In this document: positions 24,685 to 32,570 of the stretch, one piece after another | Layout: every line of letters starts with the position of its first letter | How positions within the stretch are numbered: position 1 is the first letter of the stretch | NCBI GenBank assembly: GCA_964584315.1 | Contig: CAZOZO010000029.1 | Span: 1 to 40,037, forward strand | Length of the DNA: 40,037 bases | From: CAXXOK01 sp964584315 | GTDB lineage: Bacteria > Bacillota > Clostridia > Christensenellales > Aristaeellaceae | Direction of reading: 5' to 3' | Notes under the pieces: generated by a model | Told to the model about the DNA's origin: nothing | The model's input: the letters and a program-made list of their open reading frames with translations, nothing else | The model's database searches: none | Translations under genes and position numbers: made by a program

Positions 24685-24724
24685 GAGAACCTCTCACGGG
24701 GTTCTCATTTTGGGTTGCTATGCT
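24685..24724 (+). promoter_or_regulatory. Third heptamer-type promoter, before the PepSY-like gene
   Basis: CTCTCAC (24691-24697), 4 nt, TTCTCAT (24702-24708), exactly 10 nt, then TATGCT (24719-24724) as -10. This is the same layout as the two divergent promoters at 22414-22486. The same bases also form a small hairpin (GAGAACC 24685-24691 with GGTTCTC 24700-24706) that could weakly terminate kinase transcription. Confidence 0.65.
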
Positions 24725-24864
24725 TGGGTCGCAGCCAAGGGCAAAGCACCGTAAACCGAAACGCACCCGCCATGCCACACCACGGGCGGGCGTTGTGGGT
24801 TTCGCCCATTGGCAGCCGCGCCGGAAACCCGGCGCGCAGCCCACTATGGAAAGGAAGGATCCTG

Positions 24865-25580
24865 ATGAAACACAAACTGTCCACTGCCGCGGCCATCGTG
24901 ATGGCGCTGCTGCTTGCCTGCCTGCCTGCCTGCCTGCCTACGCGGCAGGCACTGCCGCCCCCGGCCCGGATGCCTCCGCCAAGGCCGCGGCCATGCCCTT
25001 TGACCAGGCGGTCACGCTGGCGCAGGGCGTCCATCCGGATTGGGCGCTGGTCGCCCTCTCGCTGGATAATGAGAACGACACCCTCATCTACGAGGCGGAA
25101 CTGGTGAACCCCGCGGACGGCGCCAAGGCCGAGGTGCAGTTTAACGCCGTGACCGGGGAAATGATGGCGCAGGACACCGCGATTGACAGCGCAGAGCTGG
25201 AAAACGCAGGCGGCGCAGGCGACGACAGCAGCGAAGCGGAAGCCGTGGATAACGGGCAGACCGGCGCCGAGCAGGAGAACGACGGAAACCAGCGGGACAC
25301 GCAGGAGCAGGAACAGCAGGCCACGGCCGACGACGCTACGGAGGCGGGTGACGATCTGGCGGTGCTTGCACAGGCCACCGTCACGCTGCCGCAGGCGGGG
25401 GATACCGCGCTGGCCGCCTACCCCGGCGCTTTCATTACCGAGATCGAGCTGGAGGATGAGAACGGCGCGCCCGTTTTCGGCGTTACGCTCAGCGATGCGC
25501 AGGGGCAGCGGGCACAGGTGAAGGTCGATGCCGTGAGCGGCGCGATTTTGCCCGAGGATAGTGCAGCAGGGGAAAACTGA
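24865..25580 (+). CDS. Exported protein with two PepSY-like segments, interrupted at a TGCC repeat
   Basis: ATG 24865, after AAGGAAGGA, opens a normal signal peptide (MKHKLSTAAAIVMALLLACL). At the (TGCC)6 tract (24915-24938) the reading frame is wrong for the rest: as given, translation ends after 80 residues (stop at 25105-25107). With 5 or 8 units the frame continues as LPAYAAGTAAPG, a good signal-peptidase site, into a mature protein of about 210 residues. That part has two PepSY-like segments (FDQAVTLAQGVHPDWALVAL and GDTALAAYPGAFITEIELED) joined by an acidic Gln/Glu-rich linker. Such proteins often accompany histidine kinases. Either a phase-variable locus in the OFF state or a sequencing error explains the frame. 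Confidence 0.7.
24915..24938 (+). repeat. (TGCC)6 tetranucleotide repeat inside the signal-peptide coding region
   Basis: Six perfect TGCC units. Slippage by one unit shifts the reading frame by 4 bases. Six units leave the mature protein out of frame; five or eight put it in frame with the signal peptide. Confidence 0.92.
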
Positions 25581-25655
25581 GGCGCGGGAGACGGTTTGCT
25601 TTTGAGAAATGCATAGCAGGCAATCTAGCCTAAGCGCGATGTGCCATGACGCGGA

Positions 25656-25689
25656 CGAGAAACAGCCCCTGAAAGGGGGCTGTTTCTCG
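25656..25689. terminator. Strong terminator between PepSY-like gene and aconitase gene
   Basis: CGAGAAACAGCCCC pairs with GGGGCTGTTTCTCG around a small loop. It lies between two convergent genes and can serve both. The T-rich arm itself supplies the U-run. Confidence 0.85.
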
Positions 25690-25726
25690 TTGGGTGGATG
25701 CCGTGATTCCCAAGCCTGCGCTCAGG

Positions 25727-27655
25727 TCACGCCTCGTCCCGGATCATATTGATCAGCCCGCCGGCCAGTACCATCCGCCGCTGCCTGTCGCTCAGCGGCA
25801 GCTTCGTCTCCGCCGTAAAGCCCTTGGTCACGTTCTCCACGGGGATCACCTCGTCGCCGCGCGCGATGCGCTCGCGCACGCCTTCCAGCCGCAGCTCGTC
25901 GTCCTGGCTGAAGCGGTCATAATCCGCCTCGTTTACAAAGGTAAGCGGCAAAATGCCGTTGTTGATCAGGTTGGCGGCATGGATGCGCGCAAAGCTCTTG
26001 GCCAGCACCGCGCGGATCTTGAGGTGCAGGGGGGCCAGCGCCGCGTGCTCGCGGCTGGAGCCCTGCCCGTAGTTTTGCCCCGCGATCAAGAAGCCGCCGC
26101 CCGCCGCCTTTGCCCGCTCGGGGAAGGAGGGGTCCACCGGGGTCAGGCAATACTCGCTCAGCTTGGGCACGTTGCTGCGGTAGGGCAGCAGCTTGCTGTC
26201 GCTGGGCATGATGTGGTCGGTGGTGATGTTGTCCTCCATCTTGAGCAGCGCCTTGCCGCTCAGGCTCTCGCCCAGCCGCTCGGCCTTGGGGAAGGGCTTG
26301 ATGTTGGGGCCGCGCACCACCTCCACCGCGTCCGCGTCCGCCGCGCTCGCCGGGGGGATGATCAGGTTGTCGTTATAGTCGAACACGGCGGGCATCTCGA
26401 TGGCAAAATCCACATCCAGCGCGCGCGGGTCGGTAAGCACGCCCGTGAGCGCGCTAGCCGCCGCCACCTCGGGGCTGACCAGATAGATGCCCGCGCTCTT
26501 AGTGCCGCTGCGCCCAAAGAAGTTGCGGTTGTTCGTGCGCAGGCTTACCGCGCCCGTGCGCGGGCTCTGTCCCATGCCGATGCAGAAGCCGCACGCCGTT
26601 TCGTTGATGCGCGCGCCTGCCTGAATCATGTCGTTCAGCGCGCCGTTTTTCGCCAGCATGCCCAGCACCTGACGGCTGCCGGGGGCAATCACGAGGCTCA
26701 CATCCGGGTGCACGGTCTTGCCCTTCAAAATGCGGGCCACGCGCATCATGTCCATAAAGCTTGAGTTGGTGCAACTGCCGATGCACACCTGATCGACCTT
26801 CACCTTCTCGGCCTCGCGCACGGTCTTTACGTTGTCCGGCATGTGCGGCAGGGCCACCATGGGCTCCAGCGCGGAGAGGTCGATCTCCACCGTTTCGTCG
26901 TACACGGCGTCGGCGGTGGGCGCAAGGGGGGCAAAATCGGCCTCGCGGCCCTGCGCGCGCATGAAGGCGCGGGCTACGTCGTCCGCGGGGAAGATGCTGG
27001 TGGTGGCGCCCAGTTCCGCGCCCATATTGGTGATGGTCGCCCGCTCCGGGATGGAGAGCGTAGAGACGCCCTCGCCCGTATACTCCATCACCTTGCCCAC
27101 GCCGCCCTTGACGGTCAGGCGGCGCAGCAGCTCCAAAATCACGTCCTTGGCGGCCACGCCGCGCGAGAGCCTGCCTGTCAGGCGCACACCCACCACCGCC
27201 GGGCAGGTGATGTAGTACGCGCCGCCGCCCATGGCCACCGCCACGTCCAGCCCGCCCGCACCGATGGCGAGCATGCCCAGCCCGCCCGCCGTGGGGGTGT
27301 GGCTGTCGCTGCCCAGCAGCGTTTTGCCGGGCACGGCGAAGCGCTCCAGCTGCACCTGATGGCAAACGCCGTTGCCGGGCTTACTGAGGTACACGCCGTG
27401 CTTTTTGGCCACGGTAGCCAGGTACATATGGTCGTCCGCGTTTTCAAAGCCAGATTGGAGGGTGTTGTGGTCGATATACGCAAGCGATTTTTCGGTCTTG
27501 ACGCGCGGCACGCCCATCGCCTCAAATTGCAGGTAGGCCATGGTGCCGGTCGAATCCTGCGTGAGGGTATGGTCGATGCGGATGCCGATCTCCGCGCCGC
27601 GCGAAAGGCTGCCCGCCACAAGGTGCTTCTCTAAAATCTGGTAGGTGATGTTCAT
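25727..27655 (-). CDS. acnA: Aconitate hydratase
   Basis: 642 residues, the compact clostridial/mitochondrial-like aconitase rather than the 890-residue AcnA. It converts citrate to isocitrate. The [4Fe-4S] ligands are Cys291 (CIGSCTNSS), Cys355 and Cys358 (CGFCIGMG). The substrate motif SDSHTPTAGG lies near 116-125, and the C-terminal swivel domain has GQNYGQGSSREHA. ATG 27655 follows CAGGAGG. It is monocistronic here, with its own TTGACA promoter and a 130-base leader. No citrate synthase or isocitrate dehydrogenase lies nearby. A homoaconitase or 2-methylcitrate role is less likely. Confidence 0.93.
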   Translation of the reverse strand: MNITYQILEKHLVAGSLSRGAEIGIRIDHTLTQDSTGTMAYLQFEAMGVPRVKTEKSLAYIDHNTLQSGFENADDHMYLATVAKKHGVYLSKPGNGVCHQVQLERFAVPGKTLLGSDSHTPTAGGLGMLAIGAGGLDVAVAMGGGAYYITCPAVVGVRLTGRLSRGVAAKDVILELLRRLTVKGGVGKVMEYTGEGVSTLSIPERATITNMGAELGATTSIFPADDVARAFMRAQGREADFAPLAPTADAVYDETVEIDLSALEPMVALPHMPDNVKTVREAEKVKVDQVCIGSCTNSSFMDMMRVARILKGKTVHPDVSLVIAPGSRQVLGMLAKNGALNDMIQAGARINETACGFCIGMGQSPRTGAVSLRTNNRNFFGRSGTKSAGIYLVSPEVAAASALTGVLTDPRALDVDFAIEMPAVFDYNDNLIIPPASAADADAVEVVRGPNIKPFPKAERLGESLSGKALLKMEDNITTDHIMPSDSKLLPYRSNVPKLSEYCLTPVDPSFPERAKAAGGGFLIAGQNYGQGSSREHAALAPLHLKIRAVLAKSFARIHAANLINNGILPLTFVNEADYDRFSQDDELRLEGVRERIARGDEVIPVENVTKGFTAETKLPLSDRQRRMVLAGGLINMIRDEA

Positions 27656-28075
27656 GGGCGACCTCCTGTATTGCCGTCGTTTCAGGCGCCGCGCAGGCCG
27701 CGCGACGGGCGCGGCGGCACGCGGCAGGGTGGCCGCGCCGCTTGCGCCGTTGCAAGCACAGGCGGCGGAGCTTACCGGTTCCGCCGTCTAGGGGTATTGT
27801 ATACAAAGCCGGGGCCGGGTGTCAATCAAAGGTACGGGGAAAAAACATCCCGGCGAAAAAACACTTGCCCAAACCCCAAGGCCCTCCGGGGGCGCGCCGC
27901 CGCGCTTTGGCAAGCAGCGGGCCGGGTTAACCGAAAAAAGGCCTCCCGTGCAGCGCCCGCAGCAGGAAAACACAGTCACGCAAGGAAATAAACGGCATTA
28001 TAGAATCGTTATATCGGCAGCATCACACCGGGTCGCGTGTCATTGCCCAAAAGTTGAGAAAGGTCGTGCTCTCCG
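27656..28075. other. Divergent intergenic region between aconitase and a + strand exported protein
   Basis: 420 bp with no convincing gene. It contains the aconitase promoter (27796-27825) and a GC-rich structured leader. On the + strand, TATAGAAT near 27999-28006 is a possible -10 box for the gene at 28076, but it lacks a clear -35. An imperfect inverted repeat (CTTGCCCAAA with TTTGGCAAG, 27864-27914) is visible. Confidence 0.5.
27796..27825 (-). promoter_or_regulatory. Promoter of the aconitase gene
   Basis: On the - strand TTGACA (27825-27820), then either an 18-bp spacer to TACAAT (27801-27796) or 16 bp to TATACA (27803-27798). Both choices are close to consensus. Confidence 0.8.
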
Positions 28076-29323
28076 ATGAAAAAACGAGTCCTCGCCCTCC
28101 TGTGCGCCTGCCTGCTTGCCTGCTGCCAGCCCGCACTGGCCGTAACCCGCAAACCCGCGGCAGCCTTTACCGAAGGCGACGGCTCCTATACCCTGCAATG
28201 CCCCGATGGCTGGCTCGCCTGCAACTGGGAAGATACCCTCACGCTCATGGACACGCTACAGGATGAGCCTTTTTATACGCTGCTTAACTACTTCATGTTT
28301 TACCAGGGCCTGATGGATAGCCCCACCTACCTTTTTAAAAACGGCGAGCCCGCCGTGATCTCCCTGATGCTGACCAGCAACGGCCAGAGCATAACCGACG
28401 AAGCGCTGGCTGCTGATTTTGCCCGGACGCTGGATTGGTTCAGCGTTTACGAAGCCTTTACGCCCAGCCAGCCGGAAGCCGCTGCGCCCGCGCAGGACAA
28501 AAATGGCGTGCGCTGGCTTGAGCGCGGCTTCACCTTCACCGATTCCGGCTCGCAGTGGGAGGCCGTTTGCCTGCTGGGGGTCAAGGGCAAGCTGCTGATC
28601 CGCCTGAGCATGCTTGCGCCTAAAGCGACCGCCCAGAAGGACCGGCAAGCCCTGAACGCCGTGAAGACGACCCTCGCTCTCAAGCCGGGGCGGGAGAATG
28701 CGGGGATCGCCTTTAAAACGCTGTACGGCCAGTTCCGCATCGACGACGATAAGACCGTTTGCTACCAAAACGGCCACAACGGCTACGTGGATGTAGGCGA
28801 ATGCCTGATATACGCCGTGCCGCTGGACTGGATCGCCCTGTTTGACCGCAACCTGGAAGAAGAGCTGGCCGCCGTCAGCGCGATGGATGCCTCGCAGGCC
28901 AATGCTTACACATCGCTGGTGCGCGAACTGTACGCTTCCTACTCGGCCACCCTGCTCACCCCCGACCGCAAAGGCGTGCTGGTGAGCCTGTACCTCGACC
29001 TGGACCCCATGAAAACTTGGAAATCGCAAGCCAAACAACTGATCGTCGAATTGAGTGACGGCCTGCGCGGCGCGCCGGGCTTTCAGCGGATGGTGGCCTC
29101 CCCCGACTCAGGCAGCGCACAGCCGCCCGAAACGCTTGTTTATGAATATGTCGTTAACGTGTATGGGCAAAGCTGGCGGGTGCTGCTGGGGTTCATCCGC
29201 TACGGAGCCTACCTGCCCGGCGTGTTCCTGTACGTGCCCGAAGGGGCCCTGAGCGACGCGCTGCGCGCGGAGTTCAGCAACACGCTGCGCTCCATGCAGG
29301 CGGGGATCGCGGTGGAACCGTAG
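28076..29323 (+). CDS. Exported protein of unknown function
   Basis: 415 residues from ATG 28076; the SD (GAAAGG) is modest. Residues 1-22 form a signal peptide ending ACCQPALA; the Cys residues are not in a clean lipobox, so a lipoprotein is possible but not shown. The mature part has no motif I recognise. It contains two loosely repeated halves, each beginning with a segment about a peptide or ligand-like fold (GDGSYTLQCPDGWLA and DDDKTVCYQNGHNGYVDVGE), and no membrane helix. It stands alone between the aconitase promoter and metK. I assign no function. Confidence 0.75.
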   Translation: MKKRVLALLCACLLACCQPALAVTRKPAAAFTEGDGSYTLQCPDGWLACNWEDTLTLMDTLQDEPFYTLLNYFMFYQGLMDSPTYLFKNGEPAVISLMLTSNGQSITDEALAADFARTLDWFSVYEAFTPSQPEAAAPAQDKNGVRWLERGFTFTDSGSQWEAVCLLGVKGKLLIRLSMLAPKATAQKDRQALNAVKTTLALKPGRENAGIAFKTLYGQFRIDDDKTVCYQNGHNGYVDVGECLIYAVPLDWIALFDRNLEEELAAVSAMDASQANAYTSLVRELYASYSATLLTPDRKGVLVSLYLDLDPMKTWKSQAKQLIVELSDGLRGAPGFQRMVASPDSGSAQPPETLVYEYVVNVYGQSWRVLLGFIRYGAYLPGVFLYVPEGALSDALRAEFSNTLRSMQAGIAVEP

Positions 29324-29346
29324 GCGCAAAGTTTTGGCGCGCGCTA

Positions 29347-29375
29347 TTGCCAAACCCACCCTTATCTGCTAGAAT
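29347..29375 (+). promoter_or_regulatory. Promoter of the riboswitch-metK transcript
   Basis: TTGCCA (29347-29352), 17-bp spacer, TAGAAT (29370-29375). The predicted start of transcription falls about 12 bases before the riboswitch P1 stem. Confidence 0.8.
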
Positions 29376-29394
29376 AACAACCGACAATCGAATA

Positions 29395-29498
29395 CCTTAT
29401 AAAGAGTGGTTGAGGGACGAGCCCGATGAAACCCGCCAACCTTCGCCCTGCGGCGAAAGGTGGCAAATCTCGCAGCGCGGCAGCGCTGGCAGATAAGG
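29395..29498 (+). ncRNA. SAM-I (S-box) riboswitch
   Basis: The leader has P1 arms CCTTAT (29395-29400) and ATAAGG (29493-29498). Conserved S-box segments AAAGAGTGGTTGAGGGACGA, GCCCGATGAAACCCGCCAACC and GGTGGCAAATCTCGCAGC occur in order. It binds S-adenosylmethionine and lies directly before metK, the enzyme that makes SAM. A terminator hairpin follows, so the control is transcription attenuation. Confidence 0.93.
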
Positions 29499-29515
29499 TC
29501 AAATGTGTACCTCTC

Positions 29516-29545
29516 ACGCCTGCAATGCCCGCGGGCGTGTTTTTT
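29516..29545 (+). terminator. Riboswitch-controlled intrinsic terminator
   Basis: ACGCCTGC (29516-29523) pairs with GCGGGCGT (29531-29538), with one G-U pair and a 7-nt loop, then GTTTTTTG. It should form when SAM is bound and stop transcription before metK. Confidence 0.85.
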
Positions 29546-29637
29546 GTTGGGAGCGGCCGCACGCCCGCACGCGCCGTACATACGGCTGTTTCTCCGCCGC
29601 CCCTTCGGTTGTCCGACCAGTAATAAGGAGGTAACCC

Positions 29638-30810
29638 ATGCGTACCGTATTCACGTCCGAATCCGTCACCGAAGGGCACCCGGATAAGCTGTGCGACCAG
29701 ATCAGCGACGCGGTGCTTGACGAGATCCTCACCCTTGACCCCGCCGCGCGCGTCGCGTGCGAAACCTGCGCCACCACCGGCCTTGTGCAGGTGATGGGCG
29801 AGATCACCACCACCGCCTATGTCGCCATTGATGAAATCGCCCGGCAGGTGGTGCTGGACATCGGCTACGACTCCAGCGATCTGTGCTTTGACGGCAACAG
29901 CTGCGCGGTGTTGACCGCCGTGCACAGCCAGAGCCCGGATATCGCCATGGGCGTGGATCAGGCGCTGGAAACGCGCGGCGTGAGCGCAACCGAAAACCTA
30001 GGCGCGGGCGATCAGGGCATGATGTTCGGCTTTGCGTGCGACGAAACGCCCGAGCTGATGCCCCTGCCCGTCAGCCTGGCCCACCGGCTGACCCGCCGCC
30101 TCGCCGACGCGCGCAAGAGCGGCCTCTTGCCGTGGCTGCGCCCGGACGGCAAAACACAGGTGACCGTCGTCTATGAGGACGGCAAGCCTGTCGCCGTGGA
30201 CACAGTGGTCGTATCCACGCAGCACAGCCCGGACATCTCGCAGGCAGATATCCGCGCCGCCATTGAGCGCGAGGTGATTCGCGCGGTCATCCCCGCCGCG
30301 CTGCTTACGCCGGAGACGAAAAGTTACGTCAACCCCACCGGCCGCTTCGTGCTGGGCGGCCCCGCGGGCGACACGGGCCTGACGGGCCGCAAGATCATCG
30401 TGGACACGTACGGCGGCTATGCCCGCCACGGCGGCGGCGCGTTCAGCGGCAAGGACCCCACCAAGGTGGACCGCTCCGCCTGCTACGCCGCGCGCTATGT
30501 GGCCAAGAACATCGTGGCCGCCGGGCTGGCCGCCCGCGCGGAGGTGGCCGTGGCCTACGCCATCGGCGTGGCGCACCCCGTGAGCGTGCAGGTGGATACC
30601 TTTGGCACCGGCAAGCTCGCGGACGATGTATTGAGCCGCGAGGTCAAGAAGCTGTTTGATTTGAGCCCGTCCGGCATCATCCGCACGCTGGACTTGCGCA
30701 GGCCCATCTACCGGCAGGTGGCCGCCTACGGTCACTTCGGCAGGCCGGATCTGGACTTGCCGTGGGAGAAGACCGACCGGGTAGCGGATTTGCAAAAGCT
30801 GCTGGGCTGA
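29638..30810 (+). CDS. metK: S-adenosylmethionine synthetase
   Basis: 390 residues, the normal MetK length. It makes SAM from methionine and ATP. Signature regions are complete: SVTEGHPDKLCDQISDAVLD near the start, GEITTTAYV, the hallmark GAGDQGMMFGFACDE, GPAGDTGLTGRKIIVDTYGG and GGGAFSGKDPTKVDRSA. ATG 29638 has AAGGAGG at 29626-29632. It is controlled by its own promoter and SAM-I riboswitch and closed by a strong terminator, so it is a single-gene unit. It completes the methionine cycle together with metH and metF further right. Confidence 0.97.
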   Translation: MRTVFTSESVTEGHPDKLCDQISDAVLDEILTLDPAARVACETCATTGLVQVMGEITTTAYVAIDEIARQVVLDIGYDSSDLCFDGNSCAVLTAVHSQSPDIAMGVDQALETRGVSATENLGAGDQGMMFGFACDETPELMPLPVSLAHRLTRRLADARKSGLLPWLRPDGKTQVTVVYEDGKPVAVDTVVVSTQHSPDISQADIRAAIEREVIRAVIPAALLTPETKSYVNPTGRFVLGGPAGDTGLTGRKIIVDTYGGYARHGGGAFSGKDPTKVDRSACYAARYVAKNIVAAGLAARAEVAVAYAIGVAHPVSVQVDTFGTGKLADDVLSREVKKLFDLSPSGIIRTLDLRRPIYRQVAAYGHFGRPDLDLPWEKTDRVADLQKLLG

Positions 30811-30833
30811 TAACGCCGGACGGACACGAAACG

Positions 30834-30870
30834 ACACCCCCGCGCGACCTTCGTCGCGCGGGGGTGTTTT
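30834..30870 (+). terminator. Terminator after metK
   Basis: ACACCCCCGCGCGAC and GTCGCGCGGGGGTGT form a perfect 15-bp stem with loop CTTC, followed by TTTTGTTTG. It may also serve the - strand gene that ends at 30884. Confidence 0.92.
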
Positions 30871-30883
30871 GTTTGTGTGCATT

Positions 30884-31422
30884 CTATACCTGACGGCGCG
30901 TATTATCCGCGATGGTTTGGAGCAGTATCAGCGCGTCGCCAATGGCCGCAAACAACAGTGCCGTAATCAGGCCGCTGACCGCCGCGCCGATAGCCGCGGG
31001 GATTGCCATGTCTCCAAGCAGTTTAGCGTTATAGATGATCAACGCACATGCAACAATCGCGATGATCACGATACACACTGCAATCGGGTGAAAGGCCGCT
31101 CCAACGCTTGATTTGGGTACTTCCTCCAGCATAACGGGCTTTGCAGCATCTTTTCTTTGTGGCGCTAAGGTCTCCAGCTCCGCCCGCATGGCTTTGAGTG
31201 CCTGTGCTTCCTCATCCGTTAATTGGCGCGGAATCTTTCGGAAATAACGCGGCGGCTGTTCCCGCTTGTCATAAAAGCAGAAAGTTGCCGAGTACATACC
31301 GTCCGCAGCATAGTCGCGCGTGTAAAGGTCAAAATAAATTGCCAGTTCATCATTTCCAGCTGCTTGTGTTCTTGCACTCGATACCATGCCTTTTCAAGCG
31401 CTTTTTGCACCGCCGCGTCCAT
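30884..31422 (-). pseudogene. Membrane protein family member 1 of 3, frameshifted near 31345-31355
   Basis: The ATG at 31422, preceded by GGGAGGAG, opens MDAAVQKALEKAWYRVQ, matching MNASVQGALEKAQAKLQ of the next paralogue. About 25 codons in, the match jumps to another frame and continues as ELAIYFDLYTRDYAADG. Codon-by-codon alignment fits a single missing base near ATGATGAACTGG on the - strand. The second part ends with two membrane helices and the family tail DALILLQTIADNTRRQV. A shorter protein from ATG 31387 in the second frame (167 residues) is possible but would lack the family N-terminus. Either a young pseudogene or a sequencing error. Function unknown. Confidence 0.7.
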
Positions 31423-31534
31423 GTTCTCTCTCCTCCCAGTTGATAGCAACGTCTGCGGATTCGCCGCCCATGGGATGCCGTCATGCCCCCGCATATCCAT
31501 GCGGCGGTGCGCCCTCCGCGCAAGCGTTTTGCTG

Positions 31535-32068
31535 TTACGGCTCCTGCGGATGGGTTTTTTGATCGATCCTTGTCAGAAGTATCAGGCCCTTGCCCAACCC
31601 CAAAAAAACAAGCGAAATGCCCACGCCCGTTACCAGCATCGAAAGCCCGCCCACGATGCCAAACGGCAAATACGTATTGGTGAACCATGATGTGACCGCC
31701 AAGATCGCGGTCGCGAACAGGCCGATGATCCCAACGACGTACAGAATCTGCCCGAGGATGGGCTTGCGGCGCACCGGGGCGTCATCCTCCCCGGCTTCCG
31801 TTTTCGGTGCGGTGGCTTCCAGCTTGGCTCGCATATCGGCCAGCCGCGCAAACTCCTCGTCGGTCAGCGGCATGGCAACCTTGCGGAAGTACCGTTTCGG
31901 TTCCTCCTCGCCGTCGTAATAGCAATATTCCTCGGTAAGTGCACCATCCGGTGCATACTCGCGCGTGTAGAGATCAAAGTACAGCGCCAGCGCCTCCCGC
32001 TGGGCTTTTTCCTGCGCTTGAAGCTTTGCCTGCGCCTTTTCGAGTGCACCCTGTACTGAAGCGTTCAT
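31535..32068 (-). CDS. Membrane protein family member 2 of 3 (intact), unknown function
   Basis: 177 residues from ATG 32068. The upstream ATG at 32083 is rejected because its ATGGAGGG is the SD itself. Order of parts: an amphipathic N-terminal helix rich in Gln/Ala/Lys, a conserved segment ALYFDLYTREYAPDG, then KRYFRKVAMPLTDEEFARLADMRAKLE split over two blocks, then two transmembrane helices (about 108-130 and 137-158) and the tail GLGKGLILLTRIDQKTHP. It sits between two paralogues in one probable operon (70 and 112-bp gaps). I recognise no known family. Confidence 0.72.
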   Translation of the reverse strand: MNASVQGALEKAQAKLQAQEKAQREALALYFDLYTREYAPDGALTEEYCYYDGEEEPKRYFRKVAMPLTDEEFARLADMRAKLEATAPKTEAGEDDAPVRRKPILGQILYVVGIIGLFATAILAVTSWFTNTYLPFGIVGGLSMLVTGVGISLVFLGLGKGLILLTRIDQKTHPQEP

Positions 32069-32138
32069 CGCCTTGCCCTCCATCGTTTGATGATGCGGGC
32101 GGCGTTGCCGCCCGCCCCCTAGCCGCCCTGCGCCGCCG

Positions 32139-32570
32139 TCACTGACCCCGCGGACGGGTCTGGTTCACGAGCTCCTGCAAGAGTATCAGTCCCTTGCCCA
32201 AGCCCATAAGCACCAGCCCCGAGAATATCCCCGATAAGAACAGTGAAAACGCAGCCGTCATCATTAAGTATGCCTGATCTCCTACACTGTTGAGCAGCAT
32301 CAGCACAGCTGACAGCAACGAACCGATCAGTACGATGATGCCGATCACGAACAGCACAGAGCCAAACGTTTTTTTCTTCGATGGTTTGGCGCTGGACGCG
32401 GCCCTTCCTTGCGATGCTCTTTTGGGAACGGCCTCCCGCATAACGGTTGATTTGGCAGGCTCCCCGCCGTTCATGGCCGTGGCGCCTGCCTGCCCGTCCG
32501 GCTTCGTTGCATCCTGCGCCGCGGCCTCTTCCTGCCTGTTTGGGGCTGCTTCCTGCTCCATCGGTTCCAT
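32139..32570 (-). CDS. Membrane protein family member 3 of 3 (variant N-terminus), unknown function
   Basis: 143 residues from ATG 32570, with GGAGGGC 8 nt upstream. The first 65 residues are hydrophilic, rich in Ala/Glu/Gln and then Lys/Ser, and lack the YFDLYTR region of its neighbours. The last 80 residues are clearly homologous to them: two membrane helices and the tail GLGKGLILLQELVNQTRP. It is the first gene of the likely operon. It may be a domain-swapped paralogue. Function unknown. Confidence 0.68.
   Translation of the reverse strand: MEPMEQEAAPNRQEEAAAQDATKPDGQAGATAMNGGEPAKSTVMREAVPKRASQGRAASSAKPSKKKTFGSVLFVIGIIVLIGSLLSAVLMLLNSVGDQAYLMMTAAFSLFLSGIFSGLVLMGLGKGLILLQELVNQTRPRGQ

Noticed and set aside
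24685..24706. A simple terminator for the kinase gene
   Set aside because: The hairpin is short (7 bp), and its bases coincide with the two 11-bp-spaced heptamers placed exactly as in the two other promoters, so a promoter reading is preferred. A dual role remains possible.
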